Part shown: piece by piece, positions 52,789-63,624 of the stretch
Position numbering within the stretch: position 1 is the first letter of the stretch
How the letters are laid out: each line of letters opens with the position of its first letter
Source of the DNA: Cohnella sp. OV330
GTDB taxonomy: Bacteria; Bacillota; Bacilli; Paenibacillales; Paenibacillaceae
Direction of reading: 5' to 3'
NCBI RefSeq assembly: GCF_900112065.1
Contig: NZ_FOKE01000014.1
Span: 1 to 64,000, forward strand
DNA length: 64,000 bases
Notes under the pieces: model-generated
Seen by the model: the letters and a program-made list of their open reading frames with translations, nothing else
What the model was told of the DNA's origin: nothing
Database searches by the model: none
Translations under genes and position numbers: made by a program

Positions 52789-54372
52789 CTATTCATCCAC
52801 CAGCCATGTACGCAATAGATTGACGAATTCGTCCGGTTTGCGCTTCGCGAGCCCTTCGAGCTGCTTGCGGACCTGGCTCTCGTTCGTGACGCTCTCGATG
52901 TCGATCGTCGGCAGCTCCGCGCGCGGCGCGTCGAGCAGCTCTTGCGCAGCCGCGGCTTCGGCTTCCCTTGCGTTTTTGCGTCTGCGGTATACCAGATATC
53001 CGGCACCGCCAAGTACCGCGAGCGCCGCGACGCCGATACCCGCCAGCCAAAGCGACGAAGCGGATACGCCCCCGCTCCCTGCGGACTCGTTGGAAAATTC
53101 CTGCGACACGACTGAAACGCGATTGGCAAGGTCGGCGTCCGACAGCGTTTGCCCGGAATCCGCAAGCAGGATCCGCACGTTGTTGCGCAGCATTTGTTCG
53201 AGCTGCGTCTGCTTCTCCGGCGTCATGACCGTCGAATCGACGGCTACGCTGATCGCGAGATCCTTGACCTGATAAGGCGCGTACGCGATGTTCGTCGTTT
53301 CCCGGCTCGGTTCGTAGTTCGTCGTGCCGCTCGTGCTCTCGGAGCTCGCCGTTCCGGATGTGCCGCCGGACGGATAGTTCGGCACGTCGGTCGATCCCGT
53401 GCCTGCGACGCCGCCTGCCGTACCCGTGCCGCCGGTCGTCGATTCGCTTTGCGTCTGCTCGCTGATGACGATGCCTTTGTTGTCGTTATTATCGAGCGGC
53501 TTGACCAGATTGAGCTGCGTAGATCTCTGATCGAAGTTTAGCGTCGACACGACGCTGACGACGAAGTTGTCCATGCCGACCGTCTTGGCCAATATCGATT
53601 GGATGTTCGTCTTTACGCCGCTCTCGTACTGCTTTTGTATCGCGAATTGCTCGTCGAGGGCGCTGCCCCCGACCGCCCCCGTCCCGCCAAGCTTGGCGGA
53701 TGGTGCGAGATCTCCCGTCGTGCTTGTAATCGTAATGCCGTCGTATTCGAGGTTCGGGACCGATGTCTTGACCAGTTTGTAATAGCTGTCGATCTCTTCT
53801 TGCTTCGGGCGGTATCCCGGCTTGAAGGTAATCTGTACGGAAGCCGTGGCGAGCTCCTTGTCCGAATCGTTGAGGAAGACGGATTCTTCGGGCAGATTGA
53901 TCAGTACCTTCGCCTTTTTGACGCCCTGCATGCCTTGGAGCAGCTGCTGCACTTCGCCGTTCAGCGCGTTGCGGTACTTCACCTTGAATTCCTGATCGGT
54001 CGTGCCGATCGTCGAGGAGGATTGGCTCAGCTCCTCGAAACCGATGCTGCCGTTCTGCACGAGACCTTGGGAGCCGACATCGACCCTAACTTTGTCCGCC
54101 GACGCGCTCGGAACGGAGATGCTCGTGCCGCCGTCGCCGAGCTTGTAAGGAATGCCGCTGCCGTTCAAATATTCCATGATGGCCGACGCGTCGCCGCTGT
54201 CGAGATCCTGAAAGGCCAGCTCGTACTGCGTACGCGTAAGCAAGTATGAAATAAAAATGATAAAGATCAGTATAAACGCCGCGGATGAAGCTAAAATCCA
54301 TTTTTGCTTTTTACTGTATTGATTCCAAAAGCCGAACAGTCTATCTCTCAAGCGGGCCCATCTTTCGTTCAC
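52789..54372 (-). CDS. fliF: Flagellar MS-ring protein FliF
   Basis: 527 residues. Two membrane segments (about 27-47 and 445-465) enclose ring-building domains, with LVKTSVPNLEYDGITI in the second and a Gly/Thr/Ser-rich periplasmic loop (about 300-350). The C-terminus TNESQVRKQLEGLAKRKPDEFVNLLRTWL binds FliG. The start is GTG at 54372 behind GAGGTG. Confidence 0.96.
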   Translation of the reverse strand: MNERWARLRDRLFGFWNQYSKKQKWILASSAAFILIFIIFISYLLTRTQYELAFQDLDSGDASAIMEYLNGSGIPYKLGDGGTSISVPSASADKVRVDVGSQGLVQNGSIGFEELSQSSSTIGTTDQEFKVKYRNALNGEVQQLLQGMQGVKKAKVLINLPEESVFLNDSDKELATASVQITFKPGYRPKQEEIDSYYKLVKTSVPNLEYDGITITSTTGDLAPSAKLGGTGAVGGSALDEQFAIQKQYESGVKTNIQSILAKTVGMDNFVVSVVSTLNFDQRSTQLNLVKPLDNNDNKGIVISEQTQSESTTGGTGTAGGVAGTGSTDVPNYPSGGTSGTASSESTSGTTNYEPSRETTNIAYAPYQVKDLAISVAVDSTVMTPEKQTQLEQMLRNNVRILLADSGQTLSDADLANRVSVVSQEFSNESAGSGGVSASSLWLAGIGVAALAVLGGAGYLVYRRRKNAREAEAAAAQELLDAPRAELPTIDIESVTNESQVRKQLEGLAKRKPDEFVNLLRTWLVDE

Positions 54373-54416
54373 AATTTCACCTCATCTGCGGACTTTGGAT
54401 GCTTGTCTAACCCAAG

Positions 54417-54731
54417 TTACATCTGCATCCGCATGACTTCTTGGTAGGCCTCGACCACTTTATTGCGAACTTGAGCGGTCATTTCGAGACTGAGTTCGGC
54501 TTTGGTGGAAGCGATCATCACATCGCTCACATCCGCGTTCCCCACTATAAATTGATCCGTCACTTGATGTGCATTTTGCTCTTGGGCAGATACGCTATCT
54601 ACGGCCTTTTTCAGGAAATCCGCAAAGCTTGCCGTCGCTTCGGAAGGCGTCGTTCCGGCCTGCGCGTTTTGAAGCTGGGACATCGAAGCGGCCGTAATGC
54701 CGGAAGCGCCCAAAAGATTATTAATAATCAT
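54417..54731 (-). CDS. fliE: Flagellar hook-basal body protein FliE
   Basis: 104 residues. Joins the MS ring and rod. Typical FADFLKKAVDSVSAQEQNAHQVTDQFIVGNADV and the end VRNKVVEAYQEVMRMQM. Confidence 0.95.
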   Translation of the reverse strand: MIINNLLGASGITAASMSQLQNAQAGTTPSEATASFADFLKKAVDSVSAQEQNAHQVTDQFIVGNADVSDVMIASTKAELSLEMTAQVRNKVVEAYQEVMRMQM

Positions 54732-54791
54732 GTTTCAATCCATCCTCGCGTGGGTAATGAGGTTCGTGGGTACTGCGAACAAATACATAAA

Positions 54792-55241
54792 TTAAGTGCC
54801 TCTGCCGATTTCAAGCGTTTTGGAGAACATCGATTTGCTGGCGTTGAGGGCCGTGACGCTGGCTTCGTAGGAACGCGTGGCCGAGATCATGTCGACCATT
54901 TCCTTCAGCACGTCGACGTTAGGCATGCTGACCATGCCGTTAGCGTCGGCGTCGGGATGGGTAGGATTGTATACTTGCTTGAACGGCGTCTGGTCGTCCT
55001 TGATCGCCGTGACTTTTACGCCCTGGGCGCCTGTCGCGTCCATCTTGTCGTTCAACAAATTTTGGAACGTCGTGTCGACCGGCGCGACTTCCACCATTTT
55101 CCTGCGGTATGGAACGAATTTGCCGTCGACATAAGAAGCGCGCGTCGTTTCCGCATTCGCGATGTTCGACGAAATGACGTCCATGCGCAATCTTTGCGCG
55201 GTCAAGGCGGAAGCGCTGATATCGAAGCTTCCCAGAATCAT
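54792..55241 (-). CDS. flgC: Flagellar proximal rod protein FlgC
   Basis: 149 residues. N-terminal ISASALTAQRLRMDVISSNIANAETTR and C-terminal VDMISATRSYEASVTALNASKSMFSKTLEIGRG are the rod-family ends that pair into a coiled coil. ATG start. Confidence 0.96.
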   Translation of the reverse strand: MILGSFDISASALTAQRLRMDVISSNIANAETTRASYVDGKFVPYRRKMVEVAPVDTTFQNLLNDKMDATGAQGVKVTAIKDDQTPFKQVYNPTHPDADANGMVSMPNVDVLKEMVDMISATRSYEASVTALNASKSMFSKTLEIGRGT

Positions 55242-55287
55242 TAATGCCCCTCCTCGAGTGGGTCTTCTTTTGATTCAAAGCGTACGC

Positions 55288-55695
55288 TTATTTACCCATT
55301 CCTGTGCGCATCATCTTTACGTCGTGGTTCAGCTGTTGGATATATAAGTTATAACGCAGTTGATTTTCGGCAAGCTTGGTCATCTCGCTGTCGATATCTA
55401 CGTTGTTGCCGCTGTTGTTAAAAACCGTCGTCTTGTCCGACAGCACTTGCGCGTCCGGAAGCGAGCCCGAAGCGCCGATCGCGATATGTCTCGGATCCGT
55501 CCGTTTCCCGATTATTGTCGATTGCCCGGTGTTGTCCATCGCCGCACTCAGCAATTGCTCGAATTGAACGTCCGACCTTTTAAAGTTAGGCGTATCGACA
55601 TTGGCCACATTGTTTTGCAGAACGCTCTGCCTCAACGAAGCCGCATGCAATGCGCCCTCGAGCCGCTGGTAGCTAACGCCGCTCAGCAAATCCAT
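55288..55695 (-). CDS. flgB: Flagellar proximal rod protein FlgB
   Basis: 135 residues. Rod-family N-terminus with RQSVLQNNVANVDTPNFKRSDV, and C-terminal MTKLAENQLRYNLYIQQLN. First gene of the fla/che operon; ATG start behind AAAGGGGG. The upstream gap of 235 bases holds the codY terminator and promoter candidates. Confidence 0.96.
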   Translation of the reverse strand: MDLLSGVSYQRLEGALHAASLRQSVLQNNVANVDTPNFKRSDVQFEQLLSAAMDNTGQSTIIGKRTDPRHIAIGASGSLPDAQVLSDKTTVFNNSGNNVDIDSEMTKLAENQLRYNLYIQQLNHDVKMMRTGMGK

Positions 55696-55706
55696 GTCTC
55701 AACCCC

Positions 55707-55721
55707 CTTTATTAGAAAACT
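55707..55721 (-). promoter_or_regulatory. Possible CodY box ahead of flgB
   Basis: AGTTTTCTAATAAAG matches the CodY consensus AATTTTCWGAAAATT at about 11 of 15 positions. It overlaps the start of the flgB ribosome binding site. CodY represses the fla/che operon in B. subtilis, but this match is weak. Confidence 0.3.
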
Positions 55722-55838
55722 ATCACTTCTCTAATAATAACTTCGTCCTAAAAATCCAAATTCCTCTTTTTTTTCGACAAAGTCTTCACCAGAAGTGGAA
55801 AAAAGTCGATATATAGGAGATTAAAAATTTCTAAAGAT

Positions 55839-55867
55839 ATCATCTATGAGTGGACCTAATAAGACAA
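55839..55867 (-). promoter_or_regulatory. Candidate fla/che promoter
   Basis: TTGTCT (55862-55867) and GATGAT (55839-55844) at 17-base spacing, just after the codY terminator. The surrounding 150 bases are markedly AT-rich compared with the rest of the window. Another TATATA box occurs at 55808-55813 without a good -35. No clear sigma-D site was found. Confidence 0.3.
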
Positions 55868-55869
55868 TA

Positions 55870-55906
55870 AGAAAAAAGCCCTAATCTTCACGAGGAAGTT
55901 TAGGGC
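55870..55906 (-). terminator. Rho-independent terminator after codY
   Basis: GCCCTAA-CTTC...GAAG-TTAGGGC hairpin with one mismatch and a short loop, followed by TTTTTT on the transcribed strand. It separates codY from the fla/che operon. Confidence 0.88.
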
Positions 55907-55930
55907 AATCATCGATTTAATGTGGGAAAA

Positions 55931-56698
55931 TCAGGATTTTCTGGCCGCCAATTCCGGCAGCAATTTCGGATTCATGATTCGAATGTAAGTCCCCTTCATG
56001 CCAAGCGACCGCGTCTCGATGACCCCGGCGCTCTCCAGCTTCCGAAGCGCATTCACGATGACCGACCTCGTTATTCCCGCTCTGTCCGCAACCTTCGAAG
56101 CGACGAGAAGGCCTTCTTTTCCTTCTAATTCCTCAAAAATCTGGTCGACTGCCTCCAATTCGCTGAAGGAAAGCGAACTAACCGCGATCGCGACGACCGT
56201 CTTGCTGCGAGATTCCAGCTCGGCTTCTTCCGCCCGTTCCCTCAAGATCTCCATGCCGATAATCGTCGAACCGTATTCCGCAAGAATGAGGTGATCGTCG
56301 CCGAAATGGCCGCCTTCGCGGGCAAGGACTATAGTCCCTAAACGGTCTCCTCCTCCAATAATTGGCACAATTGTCACATGCGTGCCCGCAAACGCGGCAT
56401 CGACCGGCGCCAAGAGCGATTGTATGTCAACGTCGACCGCCGTCGTCTCGATTCGAAGCAGTCGAGCGTTCGTTTCGTTCGGAAAACGATAATCTTCCTG
56501 TCCTTCTTGCTTCAGCATCCATTCCTGAAAATGGGAAGGCAAGGCGGCCCCTAATAATTTTCCGCGCCTGCTGACGACGAACACGCCGCCCGTAAGCGTC
56601 CCCCGCAAGCCTTCGGCCATCTCCAGAAAGCTTAACGATTTCCCCGCGGCCTTCTGAAGCAGCGCGTTCAGCGTGCGGGTCTTTTCCAAAAGCGTCAT
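55931..56698 (-). CDS. codY: GTP/branched-chain amino acid-sensing repressor CodY
   Basis: 255 residues. An N-terminal GAF domain (about 1-155) that senses isoleucine/valine, a linker helix, and the C-terminal winged helix with [29 protein letters not shown]. It senses GTP and branched-chain amino acids and controls nutrient and motility genes. Lies after hslVU and before flgB as in B. subtilis, with its own terminator. Confidence 0.97.
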   Translation of the reverse strand: MTLLEKTRTLNALLQKAAGKSLSFLEMAEGLRGTLTGGVFVVSRRGKLLGAALPSHFQEWMLKQEGQEDYRFPNETNARLLRIETTAVDVDIQSLLAPVDAAFAGTHVTIVPIIGGGDRLGTIVLAREGGHFGDDHLILAEYGSTIIGMEILRERAEEAELESRSKTVVAIAVSSLSFSELEAVDQIFEELEGKEGLLVASKVADRAGITRSVIVNALRKLESAGVIETRSLGMKGTYIRIMNPKLLPELAARKS

Positions 56699-56733
56699 GA
56701 CTGCGTCCTCCTGCCTGACTTAAGCAACGGCTT

Positions 56734-58128
56734 TTACAATATATATTGGCTTAAATCGCGATTGCTCGCTATCGTGCCGAGCTTTTCCCGCACATACTCC
56801 GGCGTGATCTCCAGTCGTTCGAGCTGCAGCTCCGGCGCCTCGAAGGACAAATCCTCAAGCAGCTTCTCGAGCAGCGTATGAAGCCGCCGCGCGCCGATAT
56901 TTTCGGTATTGCGGTTCACGTCCTGCGCCATATTCGCCAGCTCCGAGATCGCTTCCCGCGTGAATTCTACCTCGATCCCTTCGGTGCGCAGCAGGGCCGC
57001 ATATTGCTTTGTCAACGCATTCTCCGGCTCCGTCAGGATTCGTACGAAGTCTTCGTCCGTCAAGCTGCTGAGCTCGACGCGGATCGGAAAGCGCCCTTGG
57101 AGCTCCGGAATCAGGTCCGACGGCTTCGCGACATGGAAGGCGCCCGCTGCAATGAACAAAATATAATCCGTCTTGACTGGACCGTACTTGGTCACGACGG
57201 TCGAGCCTTCGACGATCGGCAAGATGTCGCGCTGCACTCCCTCACGCGACACGTCAGGCCCCTGCCCGCGGCCGTTGCTGGCGATCTTGTCGATCTCGTC
57301 CAGGAAAATAATGCCCGATTGTTCGGCGCGCCGAACCGACTCGGAGACGACCTCGTCCATGTCGATCAATTTGCCCGCTTCTTCCTGAACGAGCACCTTG
57401 CGGGCGTCCCGAACGGGCAGCTTGCGCTTTTTGCGTTTTTTAGGCATGAACTGGCTCAGCATTTCCTGCATGTTTTGGCCCATTTGCTCTTGTCCGGGAC
57501 CGGAAAACAAATCCATCATCGAAGGCGTCTGGTCTTCGACCTCGACCTCGACAAGCTCGTTTTCCAGCTTTCCCTCTTCGAGCTTGGTTAAAAGTTCGGC
57601 ACGCTTGGAGACTAGATCCGGGTCGACCGGTTCGGGTTCCTCGGCCTGCGCGTTCGCATTGCCGCCGAAAAGCATCTCCAGCGGATTGCGCTGCGACTTC
57701 GCCTTGGCCGGAGAAGGCGCGAGCAATGCGGCTAAACGTTCATTGGCCGCGCGGACGGCTTTATCCTTCACCTTTTCCGTCCGTTCTTCCTTCACCATGC
57801 GGATCGAGGTTTCGACGAGATCCCGAATCATCGATTCGACGTCGCGCCCTACGTAGCCGACTTCGGTAAACTTCGTCGCTTCAAGCTTGATAAATGGCGC
57901 ATGAACGAGTTTCGCAAGCCTGCGGGCGATTTCTGTCTTCCCGACGCCTGTCGGTCCGATCATCAATATGTTTTTAGGCACGACCTCGTCTCGCATCTCG
58001 TCGGGGAGTCTGCTGCGGCGATACCGGTTGCGCAGCGCCACGGCTACCGAACGCTTGGCGGGTTTTTGACCGACGATATATTTATCCAGCTCGGCCACGA
58101 TCTGGCGCGGGGTGAGTTGATCGTTCAT
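56734..58128 (-). CDS. hslU: HslU (ClpY) protease ATPase subunit
   Basis: 464 residues. Walker [10 protein letters not shown], Walker [12 protein letters not shown], and the I domain (about 110-240) with a charged, Glu- and Lys-rich insertion. The pore motif GYVG and the C-terminus SQYIL that docks into HslV are intact. ATG at 58128 follows GGAGGG; the longer frame overlaps hslV. Confidence 0.97.
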   Translation of the reverse strand: MNDQLTPRQIVAELDKYIVGQKPAKRSVAVALRNRYRRSRLPDEMRDEVVPKNILMIGPTGVGKTEIARRLAKLVHAPFIKLEATKFTEVGYVGRDVESMIRDLVETSIRMVKEERTEKVKDKAVRAANERLAALLAPSPAKAKSQRNPLEMLFGGNANAQAEEPEPVDPDLVSKRAELLTKLEEGKLENELVEVEVEDQTPSMMDLFSGPGQEQMGQNMQEMLSQFMPKKRKKRKLPVRDARKVLVQEEAGKLIDMDEVVSESVRRAEQSGIIFLDEIDKIASNGRGQGPDVSREGVQRDILPIVEGSTVVTKYGPVKTDYILFIAAGAFHVAKPSDLIPELQGRFPIRVELSSLTDEDFVRILTEPENALTKQYAALLRTEGIEVEFTREAISELANMAQDVNRNTENIGARRLHTLLEKLLEDLSFEAPELQLERLEITPEYVREKLGTIASNRDLSQYIL

Positions 58129-58151
58129 CGCTATCCCTCCACTTATCCGAT

Positions 58152-58694
58152 TCAAATCTCTTCGACGACGAGATTGTCGTTCGTGAATACGCAGATCTCG
58201 GAAGCGATCTGCAGCGAGTTTCTTGCTATCTCAGCGGCAGTAAGCTGCGGCGCATGGCGCTTCAATGCTCGGGCTGCGGAAAGGGCAAAGCTGCCGCCCG
58301 ATCCGATCGCGAGGATCCCGTCGTCGGGCTCGATGACCTCGCCGTTCCCGGACAGCAGGAGCATGCCTGTAGCGTCTACGACGAGCAGCATCGCCTCGAG
58401 CCGGCGCAGAACGCGATCCGATCGCCAGTCTTTGGCGAGCTCGACGGCGGCCCGCTGCAGGTTGCCGTGATGCTCTTCCAACTTGCCTTCGAACTTTTCG
58501 AACAACGTAATCGCGTCCGCGACCGATCCCGCAAATCCGGCAAGCACCTGGCCGCGATACAGACGGCGCACCTTTTTGGCCGAAGCCTTCATCACCATGC
58601 TATTGCCGAACGTGACCTGACCGTCCCCAGCGATCGCGCCCTTCCCGTCGTGCCGGACGGCGCAAATCGTCGTCGCGTGAAAAGTTGCTTCCAA
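58152..58694 (-). CDS. hslV: HslV (ClpQ) protease proteolytic subunit
   Basis: 180 residues. [13 protein letters not shown] places the family's catalytic N-terminal Thr after processing, and [14 protein letters not shown] is typical. The start is TTG at 58694, 6 bases after GGGAGGAATT; an upstream in-frame start lacks similarity to the family. Forms a proteasome-like protease with HslU. Confidence 0.95.
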   Translation of the reverse strand: MEATFHATTICAVRHDGKGAIAGDGQVTFGNSMVMKASAKKVRRLYRGQVLAGFAGSVADAITLFEKFEGKLEEHHGNLQRAAVELAKDWRSDRVLRRLEAMLLVVDATGMLLLSGNGEVIEPDDGILAIGSGGSFALSAARALKRHAPQLTAAEIARNSLQIASEICVFTNDNLVVEEI

Positions 58695-58788
58695 GCTAAT
58701 TCCTCCCTGGTCTATCGCTATTGAATCATGCTTCGGTTCTTTGTCCGACATTGACCTTTTCAATAACCGGCATCTATTGCGCCAAAGA

Positions 58789-58816
58789 AGCGGTCAGCTC
58801 ATCATGCGCTGCCGCT
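58789..58816 (-). terminator. Weak terminator-like hairpin after trmFO
   Basis: AGCGGCAGC pairs with GCTGACCGCT (one bulged A), followed by TCTTTGG. It lies in the 141-base gap between trmFO and hslV where B. subtilis has codV/xerC; nothing else is visible there. Confidence 0.3.
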
Positions 58817-58835
58817 GCTTCGATTGCTTATCGCA

Positions 58836-60164
58836 CTAAGAGCCCACCAACCGCGATTCCTCGGCGAATGCACGGACCGCCTCAAGCGCGCGTTCCGCGA
58901 TCGCCTCGTTTTTCTCTTTCTTGCTCTTCACTTTCCTGCCGAGCGGCGGGAACAAGCCGAAGTTCGCGTTCATCGGCTGGAAATGGCGAAAATCGGCCGT
59001 CGTAATGTAATGGGCCATGCTGCCAAGCGTCGTGTGCTCGGGCAGCGTCACCGGCGCCAGACCGCGTGCGAGTCGGCCCGCGTTCAACCCTGCGATCAAA
59101 CCGGAGGCCGCCGATTCGACGTAGCCCTCGACGCCCGTCATCTGTCCAGCGAAAAAGAGCGAATCTCTTTCCCGATATTGATAGGTAGGCCGCAACAGCT
59201 TCGGAGAATTGATGAACGTATTGCGATGCATGACGCCGTAACGCACGAATTCCGCATTTTCGAGACCGGGGATCAACGAGAACACGCGCTTCTGTTCGCC
59301 CCATTTGAGATGGGTCTGGAAGCCGACCAGATTAAACAGCGTGCCTGCCGCATTATCCTGCCGCAGTTGTATGACCGCGTGCGGCAGCTTGCCGGTCCGC
59401 GGATCGACAAGGCCTACAGGCTTCATCGGGCCGAACAGCACCGTCTGCTTGCCGCGGCCCGCCATTACTTCGATGGGCATGCAGCCTTCGAAGTACATTT
59501 CCTTCTCGAAGTCTTTGATCTCGGCCGTCTCGGCGGTCGTGAGCGCCTCATAAAATGCGTCGAATTGCTCCTCGGTCATCGGGCAGTTCAAATACGCCGC
59601 TTCGCCTTTGTCGTACCGCGATGCGAGGAAGACTTTGTCCATGTCGATCGAGTCTTTCTCGACGATCGGCGCCGCCGCGTCGTAGAAATAAAAATATTCT
59701 TCGCCGAACAAGTCCTTGATCTGCGCCGACAATTCCGGAGAGGTCAGCGGACCGGTCGCGATGACGACGATCCCGTCCTGCGGAATCGAGGATAGCTCTT
59801 CGTTGACGACGGTGACGAGCGGATGCTCGCGCAAGCGGCTCGTTACTTCGCCGGAAAAGCCTTCGCGGTCGACGGCAAGGGCGCCGCCAGCAGGCACGGC
59901 ATGGCGATCCGCCGACGATAGGATAAGCGACTGCAGCAGTCTCATTTCTTCTTTAAGTACCCCGACCGCATTGGTCAGGCCGTTGGCTCTTAAGCTATTG
60001 CTGCATACGAGCTCCGCGAACCGGTCCGTATGGTGGGCCGGCGTTTTGCGAACGGGTCTCATCTCGTACAGCTTAACCGGCACGCCTTGGGAAGCGATCT
60101 GCCAAGCCGCTTCGCTGCCTGCAAGTCCTGCCCCTACCACCGTTACGGCTGGATATGTATTCAC
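58836..60164 (-). CDS. trmFO: tRNA m5U54 methyltransferase TrmFO (folate/FAD-dependent)
   Basis: 442 residues. FAD-binding [16 protein letters not shown] at the N-terminus, [21 protein letters not shown] and [19 protein letters not shown] are family signatures. It methylates U54 in tRNA using methylenetetrahydrofolate. The start is GTG at 60164 behind AGGAGGCAAC. Confidence 0.96.
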   Translation of the reverse strand: MNTYPAVTVVGAGLAGSEAAWQIASQGVPVKLYEMRPVRKTPAHHTDRFAELVCSNSLRANGLTNAVGVLKEEMRLLQSLILSSADRHAVPAGGALAVDREGFSGEVTSRLREHPLVTVVNEELSSIPQDGIVVIATGPLTSPELSAQIKDLFGEEYFYFYDAAAPIVEKDSIDMDKVFLASRYDKGEAAYLNCPMTEEQFDAFYEALTTAETAEIKDFEKEMYFEGCMPIEVMAGRGKQTVLFGPMKPVGLVDPRTGKLPHAVIQLRQDNAAGTLFNLVGFQTHLKWGEQKRVFSLIPGLENAEFVRYGVMHRNTFINSPKLLRPTYQYRERDSLFFAGQMTGVEGYVESAASGLIAGLNAGRLARGLAPVTLPEHTTLGSMAHYITTADFRHFQPMNANFGLFPPLGRKVKSKKEKNEAIAERALEAVRAFAEESRLVGS

Positions 60165-60196
60165 GATCAGTTGCCTCCTGCCCTGCAAATGCATTC

Positions 60197-60237
60197 GGCT
60201 CTCTCGATCGCAAGTCGCGCTTGCGATCTGGAGAGCC
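60197..60237 (+). terminator. Long hairpin between topA and trmFO
   Basis: GGCTCTC-GATCGCAAG ... CTTGCGATC-GAGAGCC: 16 base pairs with a 2x2 internal loop and a 5-base loop. A TATTTTTTAG tract follows on the + strand side, next to the topA stop; no U-tract follows on the transcribed strand. It may end an antisense transcript or protect the topA 3' end. Confidence 0.5.
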
Positions 60238-60246
60238 GCCTATTTT

Positions 60247-62343
60247 TTAGTCGAACGCTTCTTCGAGTTCTGCGGCTTCTTCCTGATGCGTGCACGCGGT
60301 GCAATGCCATTCTGTCTGGCCTCGCACGCGTTTTTCCACCATCATGCCTCCGCAATCGGGACAAGGTTTCGGTACCGGTTTGTCCCAAGAGACGAAGTCG
60401 CATTCCGGATACTTGTCGCAGCCGTAGAACATGCGTCCCTTCTTACTGCGCCGCTCGACGACCTGCCCGCTCTTGCACTTCGGGCAAGTGACGCCCGTTG
60501 CCTTGACGATCGGCTTCGTATTGCGGCATTCGGGAAACCCCGAACAAGCTAGGAACTTGCCGAATCTGCCCATTTTGTAAACCATCTGGCTGCCGCATTT
60601 CTCGCAGATCTCGTCAGATGGCTCGTCTTTGATTTCAATTTCTTTCATTTCTTCCTCGGCCACTTCAAGCCGCTTCTCGAACGACTTGTAAAATTCGCCG
60701 ATGACGTCGACCCAATCTTCTTTGCCGTCTTCGACATGGTCGAGGTCGCCTTCCATATGCGCAGTGAATTCGGCATCCAGGATTTCGGGGAAAAACTCCT
60801 CCATGAGCTGAATGACGAGTTCCCCGAGCTCGGTCGGGAAAAACTTCTTCTCCTCGATGGCGACATAATTACGTTTTTGAATCGTCTCGAGGGTCGGCGC
60901 GTACGTGCTCGGACGGCCGATGCCGAGTTCCTCAAGCGACCGGACCAGGCGCGCTTCCGTATAACGCGGAGGCGGCTGGGTGAAGTGCTGCTTCGGCTCG
61001 ACAGACTCCGTCAGCACTTTGTCTCCGGTCGTCAGCGCAGGCAGCAGTCGCTCCTCGTCGGGCGTGTCGTCATCGCTGCCTTCAACGTATACCTTCATAA
61101 ATCCGGCGAATTTAAGCTTCGAGCCGGCCGCTCGGAATGTCGCTTCTCCGCTCGCCAGGTCGACCGTCATCGTGTCGAGCACGGCGGAAGACATCTGGCT
61201 CGCGACGAAGCGCTCCCATACGAGCTTGTAGAGCCGAAGCTGATCGCGAGACAGATACTGCTTCACCTCTTCGGGCGTTCGCAGAACGGAAGTCGGCCTG
61301 ATCGCCTCATGCGCGTCTTGCGCGTTGGCATTCTTTTTTAAATAGACGCGCGGCGTTTCCGGGTAGAAGCTCGCCCCGTACTTTTCCTCGATGAAGCCCT
61401 TGGCTTCCTCTTGCGCGATCGGCGAGATACGCGTCGAGTCCGTACGCATGTACGTAATAAGACCGACCGTACCTTCGGCGCCGATATCGACGCCTTCATA
61501 CAGCTGCTGAGCGACCTGCATCGTTTTGGAAGCGCGGAAGTTCAGCTTTCGTGCCGCTTCTTGCTGCAAGGAGCTCGTAATAAACGGCGGCGACGGGTTG
61601 CGCTGCCTTTCCTTTTCCTTGATCTCGCCGACGGTAAAAGGACGATCGCCGATTTTTTCAAGTACTTTGTTGACGTCCGCTTCGGTGTGAAGCTCGCTCT
61701 TGTCGCCGGCCAGCGAATGGAACTTCGCTTCGAACGCAGACGCCCCCTGCTTCAAGTGAGCGGTGATGCTCCAATATTCGACGGGCTCGAATACTTTGAT
61801 TTCGTTTTCCCGGTCCATGATCAGCTTGACCGCAACCGATTGAACGCGGCCTGCGCTCAAGCCTTTTTTCACTTTTTTCCAAAGCAGCGGGCTGATCTTG
61901 TAGCCGACCAGTCGATCGAGTACGCGCCGGGCTTGCTGCGCGTTGACAAGATCCATGTTGATCGGGCGAGGCGTCTTGAATGCGTCTTTGACGGCCTGCT
62001 TCGTAATCTCATTAAATACGACGCGGCAAGCGTCCTTTTCGTTCAACTCCAAATAATGGGCAAGGTGCCATGCGATCGCTTCGCCTTCGCGATCGGGGTC
62101 GGCCGCGAGATAGACGCGCTTTACCCGCTTGCTGGCGTCCTTAAGCTCTTTGAGGACGCTCCCCTTGCCTCTGATCGTTATATATTTCGGTTGAAAATCG
62201 TTTTCCACTTCCACGCCGATCTGGCTTTTCGGTAAATCGCGGATGTGCCCCATGGATGCCTTGACGATATACTTGCTGCCTAAGTACTTGCCGATCGTCT
62301 TGGCCTTGGCCGGGGATTCTACGATGACGAGTGAATCCGCCAC
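60247..62343 (-). CDS. topA: DNA topoisomerase I
   Basis: 698 residues. TOPRIM domain at the N-terminus ([27 protein letters not shown]), the catalytic Tyr in [14 protein letters not shown], and three C-terminal zinc ribbons ([21 protein letters not shown]). It relaxes negative supercoils. The start is GTG at 62343 behind GAGAGGAGG. Confidence 0.98.
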   Translation of the reverse strand: MADSLVIVESPAKAKTIGKYLGSKYIVKASMGHIRDLPKSQIGVEVENDFQPKYITIRGKGSVLKELKDASKRVKRVYLAADPDREGEAIAWHLAHYLELNEKDACRVVFNEITKQAVKDAFKTPRPINMDLVNAQQARRVLDRLVGYKISPLLWKKVKKGLSAGRVQSVAVKLIMDRENEIKVFEPVEYWSITAHLKQGASAFEAKFHSLAGDKSELHTEADVNKVLEKIGDRPFTVGEIKEKERQRNPSPPFITSSLQQEAARKLNFRASKTMQVAQQLYEGVDIGAEGTVGLITYMRTDSTRISPIAQEEAKGFIEEKYGASFYPETPRVYLKKNANAQDAHEAIRPTSVLRTPEEVKQYLSRDQLRLYKLVWERFVASQMSSAVLDTMTVDLASGEATFRAAGSKLKFAGFMKVYVEGSDDDTPDEERLLPALTTGDKVLTESVEPKQHFTQPPPRYTEARLVRSLEELGIGRPSTYAPTLETIQKRNYVAIEEKKFFPTELGELVIQLMEEFFPEILDAEFTAHMEGDLDHVEDGKEDWVDVIGEFYKSFEKRLEVAEEEMKEIEIKDEPSDEICEKCGSQMVYKMGRFGKFLACSGFPECRNTKPIVKATGVTCPKCKSGQVVERRSKKGRMFYGCDKYPECDFVSWDKPVPKPCPDCGGMMVEKRVRGQTEWHCTACTHQEEAAELEEAFD

Positions 62344-62422
62344 GTCAAAACCTCCTCTCCTACGGTCAACGGGCCCCTGGCTGGACCGTCGTCCGCTGAA
62401 AATCCGGAATCGACGGGACGGC

Positions 62423-63517
62423 TCAAAGGGCTATATATACGGAACCGGGCTGCTGGTGTATTCGTTGCTTTATTTGTAAAGATATCAGAACCGCGTGTAA
62501 AAGTCCAAACGTGAGGCCGCTGCGATGACATAGCTCCTCCGCGGAAGCGGGCCCGTCGGCTAGCAGACGGAATATTCGCGCTTCCTGTTCCGTCAGCTCC
62601 GGCTCGCCGTACGAAGGCATTTCGGGAATCCGAACGCCGCCTAGATAGCGACGGTAATGCTTGATCACATCCTCCGCTTCAAGCACTTGGGCGGCCGCTC
62701 CGTCGCGAAGCAGCTCGAGCGTGCCGCGGCTTCTCGGCGAGCTGATCGGACCCGGCACTGCGTATACGTCTCGATTTTCCTTGATCGCTTCGTTCGCCGT
62801 AAGCAATGCCCCGCTGCGCGACGCCGCCTCTACTACGACTACCCCGAGCGACAACCCCGCGATGATTCGATTGCGCATCGGAAACATGCCGGGATGAATC
62901 GGGACGTCCGGCGGCGTCATCGAGACAATTAAGCCCTCTTCAACGATTCGCCTGTAGAGCACGCGGTTTTCGGGCGGGTAAACCACATCCGCCGGCGAGC
63001 CAAGCACCGCCACCGTCCCGCCGTTGCCGCGAAGCGCGCCGGCATGGGCGGCGGCATCGATGCCTTTGGCCATTCCGCTCGTTACCGCGAGCCCGGCATG
63101 ACTGAATGCGGCCGATAAATCCTCGGCCGCCCGCTTGCCGTATATCGTCGCTTGCCGCGTGCCGACGACGGCAACCTGCGGTCTAGCAAGCAATTCCAAT
63201 CGTCCAATATAATAGAGCACCCAAGGCGGTCTGTAAATATGCCGCAGCAAATCCGGATAGTCCGGATCCATTTCCGTTACGACGGATAGTCCTGTTTTCT
63301 CCCATCTGGCGCGGCGCTGTTCCATTCGTCGGCTTTCCAAGCTCGCGGCAATCGCCTCCGCGCGTCGGACGGATAGCCCCAATTCCCGCCATTCGGCGGG
63401 TCTTCGCAGCGCTGCGTCCTTTAGACCGTCTTTTGCCATAATCGTGTTGATCGTTTCCCAGCCGACGCCTTCCGTCTCGTGTAGCGCCGCCAACGTATCG
63501 CGCATCTGCTCGAGCAA
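62423..63517 (-). CDS. dprA: DNA-protecting protein DprA
   Basis: About 364 residues. Loads RecA on incoming single-stranded DNA in transformation. The Rossmann-like core shows [36 protein letters not shown], and [15 protein letters not shown]; a winged-helix C-terminus follows (about 300-360). The start is uncertain: TTG 63517 (AGGAAGG 11 bases upstream), GTG 63526, or ATG 63505. The open frame reaches into the terminator at 63542. Confidence 0.94.
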   Translation of the reverse strand: MLEQMRDTLAALHETEGVGWETINTIMAKDGLKDAALRRPAEWRELGLSVRRAEAIAASLESRRMEQRRARWEKTGLSVVTEMDPDYPDLLRHIYRPPWVLYYIGRLELLARPQVAVVGTRQATIYGKRAAEDLSAAFSHAGLAVTSGMAKGIDAAAHAGALRGNGGTVAVLGSPADVVYPPENRVLYRRIVEEGLIVSMTPPDVPIHPGMFPMRNRIIAGLSLGVVVVEAASRSGALLTANEAIKENRDVYAVPGPISSPRSRGTLELLRDGAAAQVLEAEDVIKHYRRYLGGVRIPEMPSYGEPELTEQEARIFRLLADGPASAEELCHRSGLTFGLLHAVLISLQIKQRIHQQPGSVYIAL

Positions 63518-63541
63518 TTTCGGCACAACCTTCCTGTTTTT

Positions 63542-63588
63542 CAAAAAACAAACAGCCCTCCACGCTCCGTTCAGAGCGCGGAAGGCTG
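63542..63588 (-). terminator. Rho-independent terminator after sucD
   Basis: A 15-bp stem (CAGCCTTCCGCGCTC with GAGCGTGGAGGGCTG, two G-U pairs) and 6-base loop, followed by TTTGTTTTTTG on the transcribed strand. Confidence 0.92.
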
Positions 63589-63624
63589 CCTGCCATCCGA
63601 AAAATCACGTATTTTGTCTAAAAA

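Noticed and set aside
55696-55930. Sigma-D promoter (TAAA-N15-GCCGATAT type) for the fla/che operon
   Set aside because: I looked for it on the transcribed strand and found no acceptable match.
58695-58835. Remnant of codV/xerC
   Set aside because: The gap shows no recombinase-like codons in any frame; only short open stretches.
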